Shown here piece by piece: positions 40,094 to 49,898 of a stretch of 64,000 nucleotides of DNA. The stretch spans positions 62,001 through 126,000 of the forward strand of contig NZ_FTMN01000011.1 in NCBI RefSeq assembly GCF_900155945.1, written 5' to 3'. Under the pieces are notes generated by a model. It made no database searches, had not been told where the DNA came from, and saw only the letters and a list, made by a program, of their open reading frames with translations. Source of the stretch: Marinobacterium stanieri. Lineage in GTDB: Bacteria; Pseudomonadota; Gammaproteobacteria; Pseudomonadales; Balneatricaceae. Position numbers and translations under genes: made by a program. Numbering within the stretch: the stretch's first letter is position 1; every line of letters begins with the position of its first letter.

Positions 40094-41737
40094 CTACGCC
40101 GTCAGATGACGCAGCAGGTTTTTGTAATCTTCAGCAATATCGGTATCGGTTTCGCGCAATTCCTTGATCTTGCGACAGGCATGCAACACCGTCGTATGAT
40201 CGCGCCCCCCGAAAGCGTTGCCGATCTCCGGCAAGCTGTGGTTGGTCAGCTCCTTCGCCAGGCTCATGGCCATCTGGCGAGGACGCGCTACCGAACGACT
40301 GCGTCGCTTGGACAGCAGGTCGGCGACCTTAATCTTGTAGTAATCCGCCACAACCCGTTGAATGTTATCAATACTAACCTGTTTATCCTGTAACGCCAGC
40401 AGGTCCTTCAGCGATTCCTTAATAAAGGGCGTATTAATGGCATTCCCGGTAAAGTGGGCGTTGGCGATGACGCGTTTCAGCGCGCCCTCAAGCTCACGCA
40501 CATTGGAGCGAATTTTCTGCGCCAGGAAGAAGGCAGCATCATCCGGCAGGTTGACCTGGGCTTCCTGCGCCTTTTTCATCAGAATCGCAACACGGGTCTC
40601 AAGCTCAGGCGGCTCAATGGCAACCGTGAGGCCCCAGCCGAAACGTGACTTAAGACGCTCTTCAACACCGCTGATCTCTTTCGGATAGCGGTCACTGGTG
40701 AGAATCATCTGCTGACCGCCTTCCAGCAGGGCGTTGAAGGTATGGAAGAACTCCTCCTGCGAACGCTCCTTGCCGGCAAAGAACTGGATATCATCGATCA
40801 GCAGCGCATCAACGGAACGGTAATAACGTTTGAAATCGTTGATTGCATTGAGCTGCAACGCCTTCACCATATCGGCTACGAAGCGCTCGGAGTGCAGATA
40901 GACGATTCGAGCATTGGGATTACGCTTGAGCATCTCGGTACCCACCGCATGCATCAAGTGCGTTTTACCCAGGCCCACACCACCATAGATGAATAGCGGG
41001 TTGTAAGAACCGCCCGGGTTGTCCGCGACCTGCTGTGCAGCTGCAAGCGCCAGCTGGTTGGACTTACCCTGAACAAACGACTCAAAGGTGAACATGGGAT
41101 TGAGATTGGACTGATGGCGAACACCGCCTTCAACCTCAACCCGACGACCGCCCGGTGCACTGACAGGGTGTTCCGGCGCCGTTTCAAACTGGTCAAAGAA
41201 GCCCATTTGCGGCGTTGCATCATCTGCAGACGCAGGCTCAACCGCCGGTCCCTGACCAGCAAATGATGGCACAGGAGGTTCTGCTGGCGCGGACATCTGC
41301 TCGGCGGCCGGCATGACCGGGGCAGGTGCCTGGGTCGTTTGCAGGCTGTCGTTATGGTTCAACACCGTATCCGGAACCGGTGAGGGGGCGGGGCGCTGGG
41401 GTGCAGGAGCCGGCGCAGGCTGCATATCAGCCGTGCGCTGCTGACGCATACGCGACATACCCGTACGAGCCCGTGGCGCAGCGGCAGAGCTGCCACCGGA
41501 AACTTCCAGTCGCACTTCAGTATTCATGCTGCCGGTCACTTCACAGACGGCCTGTTGAATGCGGGCAAGAAACTTGTCGGCCACCCAGTCACGCACAAAC
41601 CGGTTGGGCGCCATCAGCACCAGCTCGGACGCCGAGCAGGTTCCGGCCTGCAACGGTCTGATCCAGGTGTTGAATTGCTGGGACGGGAACTCCTGTTGCA
41701 GCGAGTTCAAGCACTGTTCCCAAAGGTCAACCGACAT
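40094..41737 (-). CDS. dnaA: Chromosomal replication initiator DnaA
   Basis: AAA+ initiator that binds DnaA boxes and melts the origin. Domain I starts at [18 protein letters not shown]. Domain III has Walker [10 protein letters not shown] (K258) and Walker [13 protein letters not shown]; domain IV ends with the DnaA signature [15 protein letters not shown]. At 547 residues it is about 80 longer than the E. coli protein. The excess lies in linker domain II (about residues 85-215), which is rich in Pro, Ala and Gln. A DnaA box in its upstream region suggests autoregulation. Confidence 0.98.
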   Translation of the reverse strand: MSVDLWEQCLNSLQQEFPSQQFNTWIRPLQAGTCSASELVLMAPNRFVRDWVADKFLARIQQAVCEVTGSMNTEVRLEVSGGSSAAAPRARTGMSRMRQQRTADMQPAPAPAPQRPAPSPVPDTVLNHNDSLQTTQAPAPVMPAAEQMSAPAEPPVPSFAGQGPAVEPASADDATPQMGFFDQFETAPEHPVSAPGGRRVEVEGGVRHQSNLNPMFTFESFVQGKSNQLALAAAQQVADNPGGSYNPLFIYGGVGLGKTHLMHAVGTEMLKRNPNARIVYLHSERFVADMVKALQLNAINDFKRYYRSVDALLIDDIQFFAGKERSQEEFFHTFNALLEGGQQMILTSDRYPKEISGVEERLKSRFGWGLTVAIEPPELETRVAILMKKAQEAQVNLPDDAAFFLAQKIRSNVRELEGALKRVIANAHFTGNAINTPFIKESLKDLLALQDKQVSIDNIQRVVADYYKIKVADLLSKRRSRSVARPRQMAMSLAKELTNHSLPEIGNAFGGRDHTTVLHACRKIKELRETDTDIAEDYKNLLRHLTA

Positions 41738-41823
41738 CCATTAAGCTCCCAAGCGTAAAGCCTGCCACCAATATGCGCGCAGTAAAAATGCTACTGCCAG
41801 CATTCTACCTGCTGAAGCAACGG

Positions 41824-41832
41824 TTATCCACA
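41824..41832 (+). promoter_or_regulatory. DnaA box, exact consensus
   Basis: TTATCCACA, the strongest DnaA-binding 9-mer, 87 bp upstream of the dnaA start. It is suited to autorepression of dnaA or to origin function. Confidence 0.85.
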
Positions 41833-42098
41833 ATACTCGGATATTTTTTTATGCCCCTCTGAATAACTTTATTCGAGGTATGAAAAAACAGCCAAAAAAG
41901 CCCCAAAAAGGGCAAAAATCAGGTTTAAAACAGCTTCTCCTCATGGTTATCAACACGCTAACATGTATGTTTTGAAAAGATATTTATTAATTACTAACAG
42001 AAATCACTGATCTAAGTAGGCTTTTTACTCTCCGACTCCCCGAATACCTAACCCGGGCCTGAAAGCCGGAATTTCTTTGCCTCAAGGCCAAAAAGTGT

Positions 42099-42127
42099 TT
42101 GCAAGATAACCAGTAATTCCTTAGAAT
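42099..42127 (+). promoter_or_regulatory. rpmH promoter
   Basis: TTGCAA (42099-42104), a 17-bp spacer and TAGAAT (42122-42127) form a good sigma-70 promoter about 70 bp before the rpmH start, implying a short leader. Confidence 0.65.
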
Positions 42128-42197
42128 TTCGCGTCTTGATTTTTTACCCGTGGATATCAGCCACCTCACGTACATCAGTGTAAGTAGGACTGAGGCA

Positions 42198-42332
42198 ATG
42201 AAAAGAACATTCCAACCCAGCGTTCTGAAACGCAAACGTACTCACGGTTTCCGTGCTCGCATGGCCACCAAAAATGGTCGTCAGGTTCTGAACCGTCGTC
42301 GTGCAAAAGGTCGTAAGCGTCTGTCTGCCTAA
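42198..42332 (+). CDS. rpmH: Ribosomal protein L34
   Basis: The 44-residue, very basic large-subunit protein, starting [14 protein letters not shown] and ending KGRKRLSA, full family length. An in-frame upstream start is ignored because conservation begins at this Met. It is the first gene of the rightward rpmH-rnpA-yidC cluster. Confidence 0.98.
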   Translation: MKRTFQPSVLKRKRTHGFRARMATKNGRQVLNRRRAKGRKRLSA

Positions 42333-42369
42333 TATCAGACTTTGCATCTGCATAAGGTCGCATGACTGA

Positions 42370-42738
42370 ATGACCGATTTCCGATATCCCCGCCGGCTAC
42401 GTCTGTTAACCGGCGGGGATTTCAAGCGCGTGTTTGATCGTGCTGACGTTAAAGTACCAGACCAGCGCCTGCTGATACTGGCCCGCCCCAACAATCTGGG
42501 TCATCCCCGGATTGGCTTCGTCATATCCAAGAAAAATGTCCGTCGGGCGGTGCAACGTAACCGTGTTCGGCGTATCATTCGCGAATCCTTTCGCCTGCAC
42601 CAGCATCAACTTCCGGCACTGGACATGATCATTCTCGCCCGCAAGGGTCTGGATGAACTCGACAATGCGGATGTGCATGCAATGATCAGGCGGTGCTGGA
42701 CCCGCGCCGGCAAAAAAGCCCGAAAGCTCACACAATAA
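42370..42738 (+). CDS. rnpA: Ribonuclease P protein component
   Basis: Protein cofactor of RNase P, which matures tRNA 5' ends. Its 122 residues include the RNR motif region (KKNVRRAVQRNRVRRIIRESF) followed by the helix typical of RnpA. It lies 37 bp after rpmH. The next gene is yidC after 18 bp, so the yidD gene often found between them is absent. Confidence 0.96.
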   Translation: MTDFRYPRRLRLLTGGDFKRVFDRADVKVPDQRLLILARPNNLGHPRIGFVISKKNVRRAVQRNRVRRIIRESFRLHQHQLPALDMIILARKGLDELDNADVHAMIRRCWTRAGKKARKLTQ

Positions 42739-42756
42739 ACTGATGGTTCTACCACC

Positions 42757-44430
42757 ATGGATGTACAGCGAGTCATTTTGATCGCCGCTCTGGCACTGGT
42801 CTCCTACCTGATGGTGCTGCAGTGGAATGAAGATTACGGCCCCGCACAGCAACCCCAGCAGCAACAGACGGCCACTGTTTCAGCGTATGGCGACAGCAAT
42901 AGTCAGCCTGTTTCTGAACTGCCCCTGGCTTCTGATGCAAACCAGGATGCCGACGTACCGGTCAGCGGTCAGGAGGCAGTTGCCACACCTGTCGACAGCA
43001 ACAAGCTGATCTCTGTTCGTACCGATGTACTCGAACTGCTGATCGACCCCAAGGGTGGCGATGTTATTCACGCCGCACTGCCTGAGCACGAGTCAGCACT
43101 GAGTTCCGGTCAATCCTTTGTCCTGCTTGAGCAGAACGCCAACCGTACCTATGTCGCCCAGAGCGGCCTGGTGGGTCAGGATGGTCCGGATGCCAACAGC
43201 GAAGGTCGCCCGGTCTACACCAGTGCCCAGTCGGAATACACCCTGGAAGGTGACAGCCTCACTGTTGATCTGAACTTGAACACTGAGACGGGTGTACAGA
43301 TCACCAAGCGCTTTATATTCCAGCAGGGCCAGTATGATGTAGCTGTCGAATACCTGGTGAACAACACCGGTGCAGAGCCCTTCGATGCCGTACTCTTTGG
43401 CCAGATCAAACGTGATGGCACTGCAGACCCGTCCCAGCAGACCTCCATGGGCATGCAGTCCTACCTGGGTGCAGTCTTCTCCACAGCCGAGAACAACTAT
43501 CAGAAGGTTGATTTTGGTGACATGGATGAAGAGCGCTTCAAGGCAACCAGCCCTGATGGCTGGGTTGCCATGGTGCAGCACTACTTCCTGAGTGCCTGGA
43601 TTCCGGCACCGGGTGCCGAGTACACCTACCAGTCACGCAAGATCAATGGCCAGTACCTGGTCGGCTTCCTGTCGCCGAGCTTTACCGTTGCTCCGGGCCA
43701 GGAACAGACGGTTTCCGCGACTTTCTATGCCGGTCCCAAAGACGTGGACCAGCTGGAGCAGATCGCACCGAACCTGGAGCTGACGATCGATTACGGCTGG
43801 CTCTGGTGGATTGCATCACCGCTGTACATGCTGCTGAAGTGGATCCACTCGGTAGTTGGCAACTGGGGTCTGGCGATCATTGGTATCACTATCCTGGTGA
43901 AAGCGGCCCTGTTCCACCTGAACGCCAAGGCGTTCAAGTCCATGGCCAAGATGCGCAAGTTCGCACCTGAGATGACACGCCTGAAAGAGCTGTACGGCGA
44001 CGACCGTCAGAAGATGTCTCAGGAAATGATGAAGCTTTACCAGAAGGAGAAGATCAATCCTCTGGGTGGCTGTCTGCCGATCCTGGTACAGATGCCGGTG
44101 TTCATCGCGCTGTACTGGGTACTGATGGAATCCGTCGAACTGCGTCACGCGCCTTTCTTCGGCTACATTCAGGACTTGTCGCAGATGGACCCGTACTTCA
44201 TTCTGCCGATTCTGATGGGTGCGACCATGTTCATCCAGCAGATGCTGAACCCGACACCGCCTGACCCCATGCAGGCCAAGATGATGAAGATGCTGCCCAT
44301 TATCTTCACATTCTTCTTCCTGTGGTTCCCGGCAGGTCTGGTTCTGTACTGGCTGGTCAACAATATGCTGTCCATTGCCCAGCAGTGGGTGATCAACAAG
44401 CAGATCGAATCCGGCGAAGCCAAAGACTAA
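42757..44430 (+). CDS. yidC: Membrane protein insertase YidC
   Basis: Inner-membrane insertase/chaperone acting alone or with SecYEG. At 557 residues it has the Gram-negative layout: an N-terminal anchor (VILIAALALVSYLMVLQW), a variable acidic linker, a large periplasmic domain, then the conserved core from about residue 350 (PLYMLLKWIHSVVGNWG), the coiled cytoplasmic loop and GGCLPILVQMPVFIALYWVL. It presumably inserts Fo subunit c, encoded 9 kb away. Confidence 0.97.
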   Translation: MDVQRVILIAALALVSYLMVLQWNEDYGPAQQPQQQQTATVSAYGDSNSQPVSELPLASDANQDADVPVSGQEAVATPVDSNKLISVRTDVLELLIDPKGGDVIHAALPEHESALSSGQSFVLLEQNANRTYVAQSGLVGQDGPDANSEGRPVYTSAQSEYTLEGDSLTVDLNLNTETGVQITKRFIFQQGQYDVAVEYLVNNTGAEPFDAVLFGQIKRDGTADPSQQTSMGMQSYLGAVFSTAENNYQKVDFGDMDEERFKATSPDGWVAMVQHYFLSAWIPAPGAEYTYQSRKINGQYLVGFLSPSFTVAPGQEQTVSATFYAGPKDVDQLEQIAPNLELTIDYGWLWWIASPLYMLLKWIHSVVGNWGLAIIGITILVKAALFHLNAKAFKSMAKMRKFAPEMTRLKELYGDDRQKMSQEMMKLYQKEKINPLGGCLPILVQMPVFIALYWVLMESVELRHAPFFGYIQDLSQMDPYFILPILMGATMFIQQMLNPTPPDPMQAKMMKMLPIIFTFFFLWFPAGLVLYWLVNNMLSIAQQWVINKQIESGEAKD

Positions 44431-44451
44431 CGTCTGCTTCCACAGTAGAAT

Positions 44452-44477
44452 AAAAAGGCTCCTTCGGGAGCCTTTTT
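44452..44477 (+). terminator. Rho-independent terminator after yidC
   Basis: AAAAAGGCTCC-TTCG-GGAGCCTTTTT, a stable UUCG tetraloop hairpin with a T tract between yidC and mnmE. Confidence 0.93.
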
Positions 44478-44501
44478 GCGTTCAAGCGTCAGGAGACCCG
44501 C

Positions 44502-45869
44502 ATGCTCGGCACACAACAGGACACCATTGCAGCCCAGGCGACCCCACCCGGACGTGGCGGTGTCGGTATTATCCGCCTGTCAGGCCCGGAAGCTCTGACT
44601 CTGGCCGAACAGTTGCTGGGCTTCACCCCCAAGCCACGTCATGCTCATTACACTCCCTTTTTGGGCGAAGATGGAGAGGAGCTGGACCAGGGCATAGCAC
44701 TCTACTTCCCGAACCCGCACTCCTTTACCGGTGAAGATGTGGTCGAACTGCAGGGACATGGCGGCCCGGTGATCATTGACCTGTTACTTCAGCGCGTAAT
44801 CAAGCTGGGCGCACGTCTGGCACGACCGGGCGAATTTTCCGAGCGCGCCTTCCTTAATGACAAACTCGACCTGGCCCAGGCTGAGGCGATTGCCGACCTG
44901 ATCGACAGCTCATCGGAGCAGGCTGCACGCTGTGCCTTACGCTCACTTCAAGGAGCGTTTTCCGAGCGTGTACATGCGCTGGTGGAATCACTGATCCAAT
45001 TGCGTATCTATGTGGAAGCGGCCATCGACTTCCCCGAAGAGGAGATCGACTTCCTGGCCGACGGCAAGGTTCAGAATGATCTGGACCAAATTCTGAACCA
45101 TTTGCAGACCGTACGTCAGGAAGCACGCCAGGGCAGCCTGCTGCGTGAAGGCATGAATGTGGTGATTGCCGGCCGCCCAAATGCCGGCAAATCAAGCCTG
45201 CTCAATGCGCTGGCCGGGCGTGAAACCGCTATCGTGACGGATATCGAAGGCACCACCCGCGATGTGCTGCGCGAACATATCCACATTGATGGCATGCCGT
45301 TGCATATCATCGATACCGCCGGCCTCAGGGATGCACCTGATGCCGTGGAACGCATAGGTATTGATCGCGCCTGGGAGGAGATTCGCAAAGCCGACCGCAT
45401 CCTGATGATGGTCGACAGCACCCAATCTGCCACCACCAATCCGGCGGAGCTCTGGCCTGAGCTGGCCGATCACCTGGATGACTTCAGTCACGTCACGCTC
45501 ATCCGTAACAAGGCAGATCTGACCGGGGAAAGCATCGGGCTTGAGCAGCAGGGCGAATACACCCTGATCCGGCTCAGCGCCAAAGGCGGTGACGGCGTCG
45601 ACCAACTGCGCCAGCACTTGAAGGAAGTCATGGGGTTCAGCAGCACGACAGAAGGCGGCTTCATGGCACGTCGTCGTCATATCGATGCACTTGAGCGCGC
45701 ACGCGAGCTGCTGGAGACAGGATCTGAACAATTACAAATGCACGGAGCCGGTGAGCTGTTGGCAGAAGATCTGCGTCAGGCTCAGCAGGTACTCAGCGAA
45801 ATCACTGGCGAATTCACCTCCGATGATCTCCTGGGCAGGATCTTCAGTTCTTTCTGTATTGGTAAATAA
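44502..45869 (+). CDS. mnmE: tRNA modification GTPase MnmE
   Basis: GTP- and folate-dependent enzyme that, with MnmG, makes the cmnm5 modification at U34 of certain tRNAs. Its 455 residues hold an N-terminal tetrahydrofolate-binding domain, a G domain with P-loop G224-R-P-N-A-G-K-S231, DTAGLRDA and NKAD, and the C-terminal CIGK containing the catalytic cysteine. The usual partner mnmG is not directly downstream; 2.1 kb holding two genes and a long spacer intervene. Confidence 0.97.
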   Translation: MLGTQQDTIAAQATPPGRGGVGIIRLSGPEALTLAEQLLGFTPKPRHAHYTPFLGEDGEELDQGIALYFPNPHSFTGEDVVELQGHGGPVIIDLLLQRVIKLGARLARPGEFSERAFLNDKLDLAQAEAIADLIDSSSEQAARCALRSLQGAFSERVHALVESLIQLRIYVEAAIDFPEEEIDFLADGKVQNDLDQILNHLQTVRQEARQGSLLREGMNVVIAGRPNAGKSSLLNALAGRETAIVTDIEGTTRDVLREHIHIDGMPLHIIDTAGLRDAPDAVERIGIDRAWEEIRKADRILMMVDSTQSATTNPAELWPELADHLDDFSHVTLIRNKADLTGESIGLEQQGEYTLIRLSAKGGDGVDQLRQHLKEVMGFSSTTEGGFMARRRHIDALERARELLETGSEQLQMHGAGELLAEDLRQAQQVLSEITGEFTSDDLLGRIFSSFCIGK

Positions 45870-45996
45870 GTAATTCGAATAACCACCCCTTATTAAAGAC
45901 TAATATCGAATATATTGATCATTTTGGTCAAATTACTCTGATTCATCTCCTCCAAACAGGCTGCCACAATAAGCCTATTAAATTGGAGGAGACCCC

Positions 45997-46563
45997 ATGC
46001 AGCTGAACAACCACACATCATCCTATGGCTGGATCGCCATTTTCATACACTGGGGTATGGCGATTACACTCATTGGCCTCGCTATTGTCGGACTCTGGAT
46101 GGTGGATCTGGGCTATTACAGCCCCTGGTATCAGGTCGCACCCTTTTGGCATAAAAGCATCGGTCTCCTGCTGATCCCGCTGCTCCTGTTCCGTTTTTAC
46201 TGGCGCTGGCGCCAGCCCACACCCGCAGCCCCCAAAGGTCATAGCCAGTGGGAGCGAGTGATGGCGGGCATGACACACACCCTTCTTTACGCACTGCTGG
46301 CCGTGATTCTGGTCAGTGGTTACCTGATTTCCACCGCCAAGGGCGAAGGCATCAGCCTGTTCGGCTGGTTTGAGGTGCCTGCCATCATCAGCGGCATCGA
46401 AGGCCAGGCCGATCTTGCCGGCAAGGTGCATTATTGGGCCGCCATCAGCATGCTGGCTCTTGCGGCACTTCACGCCCTGGGCGCAGTCAAACATCACCTG
46501 ATTGACCGGGATACCACTTTGGTTCGCATGCTTAAACCTTCATCACCGACATACGAGGATTAA
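45997..46563 (+). CDS. Cytochrome b561 family protein (YceJ-like)
   Basis: A 188-residue inner-membrane b-type cytochrome with four hydrophobic helices. It has histidines in helix positions expected to ligate two haems (AIFIHWGMA, APFWHKSIGLL, the helix with GMTHTLLYALLAV, and ALAALHALGAVKHH). GGAGGAG gives a strong ribosome site. It forms a two-gene unit with yceI, 3 bp apart, matching E. coli yceJ-yceI. A role in periplasmic electron or quinone transfer is presumed. Confidence 0.9.
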   Translation: MQLNNHTSSYGWIAIFIHWGMAITLIGLAIVGLWMVDLGYYSPWYQVAPFWHKSIGLLLIPLLLFRFYWRWRQPTPAAPKGHSQWERVMAGMTHTLLYALLAVILVSGYLISTAKGEGISLFGWFEVPAIISGIEGQADLAGKVHYWAAISMLALAALHALGAVKHHLIDRDTTLVRMLKPSSPTYED

Positions 46564-46566
46564 TCT

Positions 46567-47145
46567 ATGAAAAAAACTCTGGGCTCCATCGTTCTGGGCG
46601 CATCTCTGGCACTGACAGGTATATCGGCACAGGCTGCTGATTACGCCATCGACACTCAGGGCCAGCATGCTTTCATCAACTTCAAGATCAGCCACCTGGG
46701 TTTCAGCTGGCTGTACGGACGTTTCAACGATTTCGAAGGTACCTTCAGCTGGGACGCGGAAGCCCCCGAAGCCAGCCGCATCAGCGTCAATATTGATCCT
46801 GCCAGTGTTGATTCCGACCACGCCGAGCGTGATAAGCACCTGCGCAGCGGTGACTTCCTGGATGTCGATGCATACCCGGAAGCCAGCTTTGTATCCACCG
46901 GTGTCGAAGCGCTGGATAATGGTCGTCTGGCCGTTACCGGTGACCTCACTCTGCACGGCGTAACCAAGGAAGTGGTTATCGATGCTGCGGTCGTCGGCGA
47001 GGGTAATGACCCCTGGGGTAACTACCGCGCCGGTTTTGAAGGCACCACCAAGATCCGTCTGGCCGATTTTGGCATCAATGCACAGTTGGGCCCCAAGTCT
47101 GAAGAAGTCTTCCTGACCCTCAGTGTTGAAGGCATTCGCCAGTAA
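46567..47145 (+). CDS. YceI family periplasmic protein
   Basis: A 192-residue exported lipocalin-like protein with a signal peptide ending near ISAQAAD. Family segments are [21 protein letters not shown], the [20 protein letters not shown] block and [14 protein letters not shown]. Members bind long isoprenoids such as polyprenyl lipids or quinones. Pairing with a b561 cytochrome suggests a lipid or quinone redox function. The gene ends with a G/C-rich hairpin at 47163-47184 that lacks a T tract. Confidence 0.93.
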   Translation: MKKTLGSIVLGASLALTGISAQAADYAIDTQGQHAFINFKISHLGFSWLYGRFNDFEGTFSWDAEAPEASRISVNIDPASVDSDHAERDKHLRSGDFLDVDAYPEASFVSTGVEALDNGRLAVTGDLTLHGVTKEVVIDAAVVGEGNDPWGNYRAGFEGTTKIRLADFGINAQLGPKSEEVFLTLSVEGIRQ

Positions 47146-47162
47146 CTGTCAGCCTCCCTGCC

Positions 47163-47184
47163 TGCGGCCGCTCCAGCGGCCGCA
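47163..47184 (+). terminator. Hairpin after yceI
   Basis: TGCGGCCGCT / AGCGGCCGCA inverted repeat with a 2-base gap, 18 bp beyond the stop. No T run follows, so termination strength is uncertain. Confidence 0.5.
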
Positions 47185-47980
47185 ACTTACCCACAGCTCA
47201 TTTTACGCCCGCCTGAAATTTTTTTCACTTTCCACAGGCCAATTTTCAACCCACTCAAGTGTATAAATACCAATCAATGATTGAGTTCAACGACTTGCAC
47301 AGCTGTTGAAAAGTACACTACTCACATACATACCCACATACAAAAGACCTACAACGCACTGATTTTGCTGGTGTTTTCAGGATACGCCTGCTTTCATGGG
47401 AACTTTATTAACAACGAACGCTTGTCTGCCGCTGACAGGTTATACACTTCATTCACAGACTTACGCACATAGGGGACCACAGATTTTCTGTATTAAATTT
47501 TGCATTCCAGAAGGATATCCATAAGATATGAGGTGCTTATCCAAAGCTGATTCACAGTGTTGTGCAATCAAAATGTTATGCACAAGAGGCTGAAGATTTG
47601 CTGTGATACTGACCGGTGAATAACTGTGATCAGGTTCGGGACAGTTTTACCCTGTGCATAAACAGCCATTCTGCCCACAAGCTGTCCTCAGCACACAACC
47701 AGCTCCAGGGGATTCGGACAACAGGGTTTGGATCGCTATAAGATGATGATTTATAAAGAAAAATCACAGATATCCCGAAAAAATGCTGTCGCCATACATA
47801 ACAAACAATAACAATCTTCTTTAAATATATATTCTCTCTTCTTTCTATATATAAGGAGAGAAAGGTCAAACAGGGCCAGATAGGGTCTGATTAAATTTTG
47901 ACCATTTCTTAACGCTTCCCGGAACGCTATACTTGTCATCCTTTTCTCCGGCCATACACGGCCAGCTCTAACCTGTAATC
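47185..47980. other. mnmG upstream region with DnaA-box cluster, candidate oriC
   Basis: A gene-free spacer (848 bp in all) in the position of E. coli/Vibrio oriC, beside mnmG (gidA). DnaA-box-like 9-mers occur at 47187 (TTACCCACA), 47228 (CTTTCCACA), 47440 (TTATACACT), 47461 (TTACGCACA), 47537 (TTATCCAAA) and 47576 (TTATGCACA). On the other strand they occur at 47615 (GGTGAATAA) and 47653 (TGTGCATAA). The 47576 and 47653 boxes fit TTWTNCACA exactly; the others differ by one base. A strongly A/T-rich stretch at about 47740-47860 could be the unwinding element. Small open frames here look spurious. Confidence 0.65.
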
Positions 47981-47993
47981 TGTGAGGCCTTCA

Positions 47994-49898
47994 GTGGACT
48001 ACCCTGACCGCTTTGATGTGATCGTGATTGGTGGCGGACATGCCGGCACCGAAGCTGCTTTGGCAGCCGCCCGCATCGGTGCCAAAACGCTGCTGTTAAC
48101 CCATAACATCGAGACGCTGGGACAGATGTCCTGCAATCCGGCAATTGGTGGCATCGGCAAAAGTCATCTGGTGAAAGAGATTGATGCTCTGGATGGCGCC
48201 ATGGCGCGTGCAACGGATCGAGGTGGTATTCAATTCAGGGTACTGAACGCGCGTAAGGGACCAGCGGTACGTGCAACCCGTGCTCAGGCAGACAGGGTCT
48301 TGTACAAGGCAGCGGTGCGCTCGATTCTGGAAAATCAGGTCAACCTGCAGATTTTTCAGCAGGCAGCCGATGACCTGATCATGGATGGCGAACAGGTTGC
48401 TGGGGTTGTCACCCAGACCGGTATCCGTTTCCATGCCAAATCAGTGGTACTGACCGCAGGAACATTCCTCGGGGGTGTCATCCATATCGGTCTGGATAAT
48501 CATGATGGTGGCCGTGCCGGGGACCCGCCATCCATTCGTCTGGCACAGCGCCTACGTGAAATGCCATTTCGTGTAGACCGACTTAAAACGGGAACACCGC
48601 CACGTATTGATGCGCGCAGTGTTGATTTCTCGGTCATGGAAGCACAGCCCGGTGATACGCCAACACCGGTAATGTCGTTCATGGGCAGCCAGGACGAACA
48701 CCCGCAGCAGGTGAACTGTTTCATCACCTACACCAACAATCGCACCCATGACATCATCCGCAACGGCCTCGATCGTTCGCCCATGTATACCGGTGTGATT
48801 GAGGGCATAGGCCCGCGTTACTGCCCGTCGATTGAAGACAAGATCAACCGTTTTGCCGACAAGGATCGCCACCAGGTGTTTGTCGAGCCGGAAGGTCTGA
48901 CCACCCATGAGCTTTACCCCAACGGTATCTCCACCAGCCTGCCCTTTGATGTACAGATGGAACTGGTGCGATCGATCACAGGGTTTGAGCAGGCCCATAT
49001 TACGCGCCCGGGTTACGCCATTGAGTATGACTTCTTCAATCCTCAGGATTTGAAGCACACGCTGGAAACCCGTCATGTACCGGGTCTCTTCTTTGCCGGC
49101 CAGATCAACGGCACCACAGGCTATGAAGAGGCGGGTGCCCAGGGTTTGCTGGCCGGTTACAACGCAGCGGCTCGCTCACTGGAGCGCGACAGCTGGTATC
49201 CGCGCCGTGATGAAGCCTACATCGGTGTCATGGTGGATGACCTGATAACCCACGGTACCTCCGAGCCCTATCGCATGTTCACCAGCCGTGCGGAATACCG
49301 TTTGATCCTGCGCGAAGACAATGCTGATCTGCGCCTCACCGAGAAGGGCCGTCAGCTCGGTCTGGTGGGTGACCAGCGCTGGGCGCGTTTCGAGGCCAAG
49401 CGCGAGGCGATGGAGCAGGAGTTACAGCGCCTGCGCAGCACCTGGGTTCACCCGGCTACACCTGAAGCGGAACAGCTGGATAGCAAACTGAAAACTCCGT
49501 TGGGACGCGAATACAACCTGGCTGACCTGATCAAGCGCCCCGAGTTGGGCTACGCCGATGTGGCGAGTCTGAAAGGCGAGGCGGTTGAGGATGTTCAGGC
49601 AGCTGAACAGGTCGAAATCCAGCTCAAGTATTCCGGCTACATCGATCGCCAGAAAGATGAGATCGACCAGATGCGCCGCCAGGAAAATACGCCGCTGCCG
49701 GACGATTTTGACTATGAGCAGGTGAGTGGCCTGTCCAACGAGCTGAAGGCAAAGCTGATGCAGCAGCGTCCGGCCACTCTGGCACAGGCCTCAAGAATCC
49801 AGGGGATGACCCCGGCAGCCATTTCCCTGTTGCTGGTATACCTCAAGAAACGCCATATGAAAAAGGCAGTCGCTTCACAGGAGCAGGTGGCGCGTTAA
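47994..49898 (+). CDS. mnmG: tRNA uridine-34 modification enzyme MnmG (GidA)
   Basis: FAD-dependent partner of MnmE. The GTG at 47994 is chosen because the protein then begins [18 protein letters not shown], matching the usual start, with GAGG six bases ahead; another GTG four codons upstream is less likely. Its 634 residues include the FAD dinucleotide loop [10 protein letters not shown], the conserved [18 protein letters not shown] segment and the C-terminal helical MnmE-binding domain. It leads a unit with rsmG, parA and parB. Confidence 0.97.
   Translation: MDYPDRFDVIVIGGGHAGTEAALAAARIGAKTLLLTHNIETLGQMSCNPAIGGIGKSHLVKEIDALDGAMARATDRGGIQFRVLNARKGPAVRATRAQADRVLYKAAVRSILENQVNLQIFQQAADDLIMDGEQVAGVVTQTGIRFHAKSVVLTAGTFLGGVIHIGLDNHDGGRAGDPPSIRLAQRLREMPFRVDRLKTGTPPRIDARSVDFSVMEAQPGDTPTPVMSFMGSQDEHPQQVNCFITYTNNRTHDIIRNGLDRSPMYTGVIEGIGPRYCPSIEDKINRFADKDRHQVFVEPEGLTTHELYPNGISTSLPFDVQMELVRSITGFEQAHITRPGYAIEYDFFNPQDLKHTLETRHVPGLFFAGQINGTTGYEEAGAQGLLAGYNAAARSLERDSWYPRRDEAYIGVMVDDLITHGTSEPYRMFTSRAEYRLILREDNADLRLTEKGRQLGLVGDQRWARFEAKREAMEQELQRLRSTWVHPATPEAEQLDSKLKTPLGREYNLADLIKRPELGYADVASLKGEAVEDVQAAEQVEIQLKYSGYIDRQKDEIDQMRRQENTPLPDDFDYEQVSGLSNELKAKLMQQRPATLAQASRIQGMTPAAISLLLVYLKKRHMKKAVASQEQVAR

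Larger units (their letters stand above)
41738..42197. other. dnaA-rpmH intergenic region, candidate oriC (Pseudomonas-type position)
   Basis: A 460-bp spacer at the divergence point of dnaA and rpmH, where Pseudomonas oriC lies. It holds one exact DnaA box (TTATCCACA, 41824-41832) and one near match (TTATCAACA, 41947-41955), plus an A/T-rich stretch at about 41840-42000. The left side contains the dnaA promoter region and the right side the rpmH promoter. Box density is low compared with characterised pseudomonad origins, so this may be a secondary origin or regulatory region. No gene is seen in it. Confidence 0.5.

Noticed and set aside
47281-47472. 63-codon open frame in the mnmG upstream spacer
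   Set aside because: It lies inside the DnaA-box region, has no Shine-Dalgarno and no recognisable domain.
47630-47939. Minus-strand short frames over the A/T-rich block before mnmG
   Set aside because: Composition reflects the A/T-rich DNA; no start signal or family.
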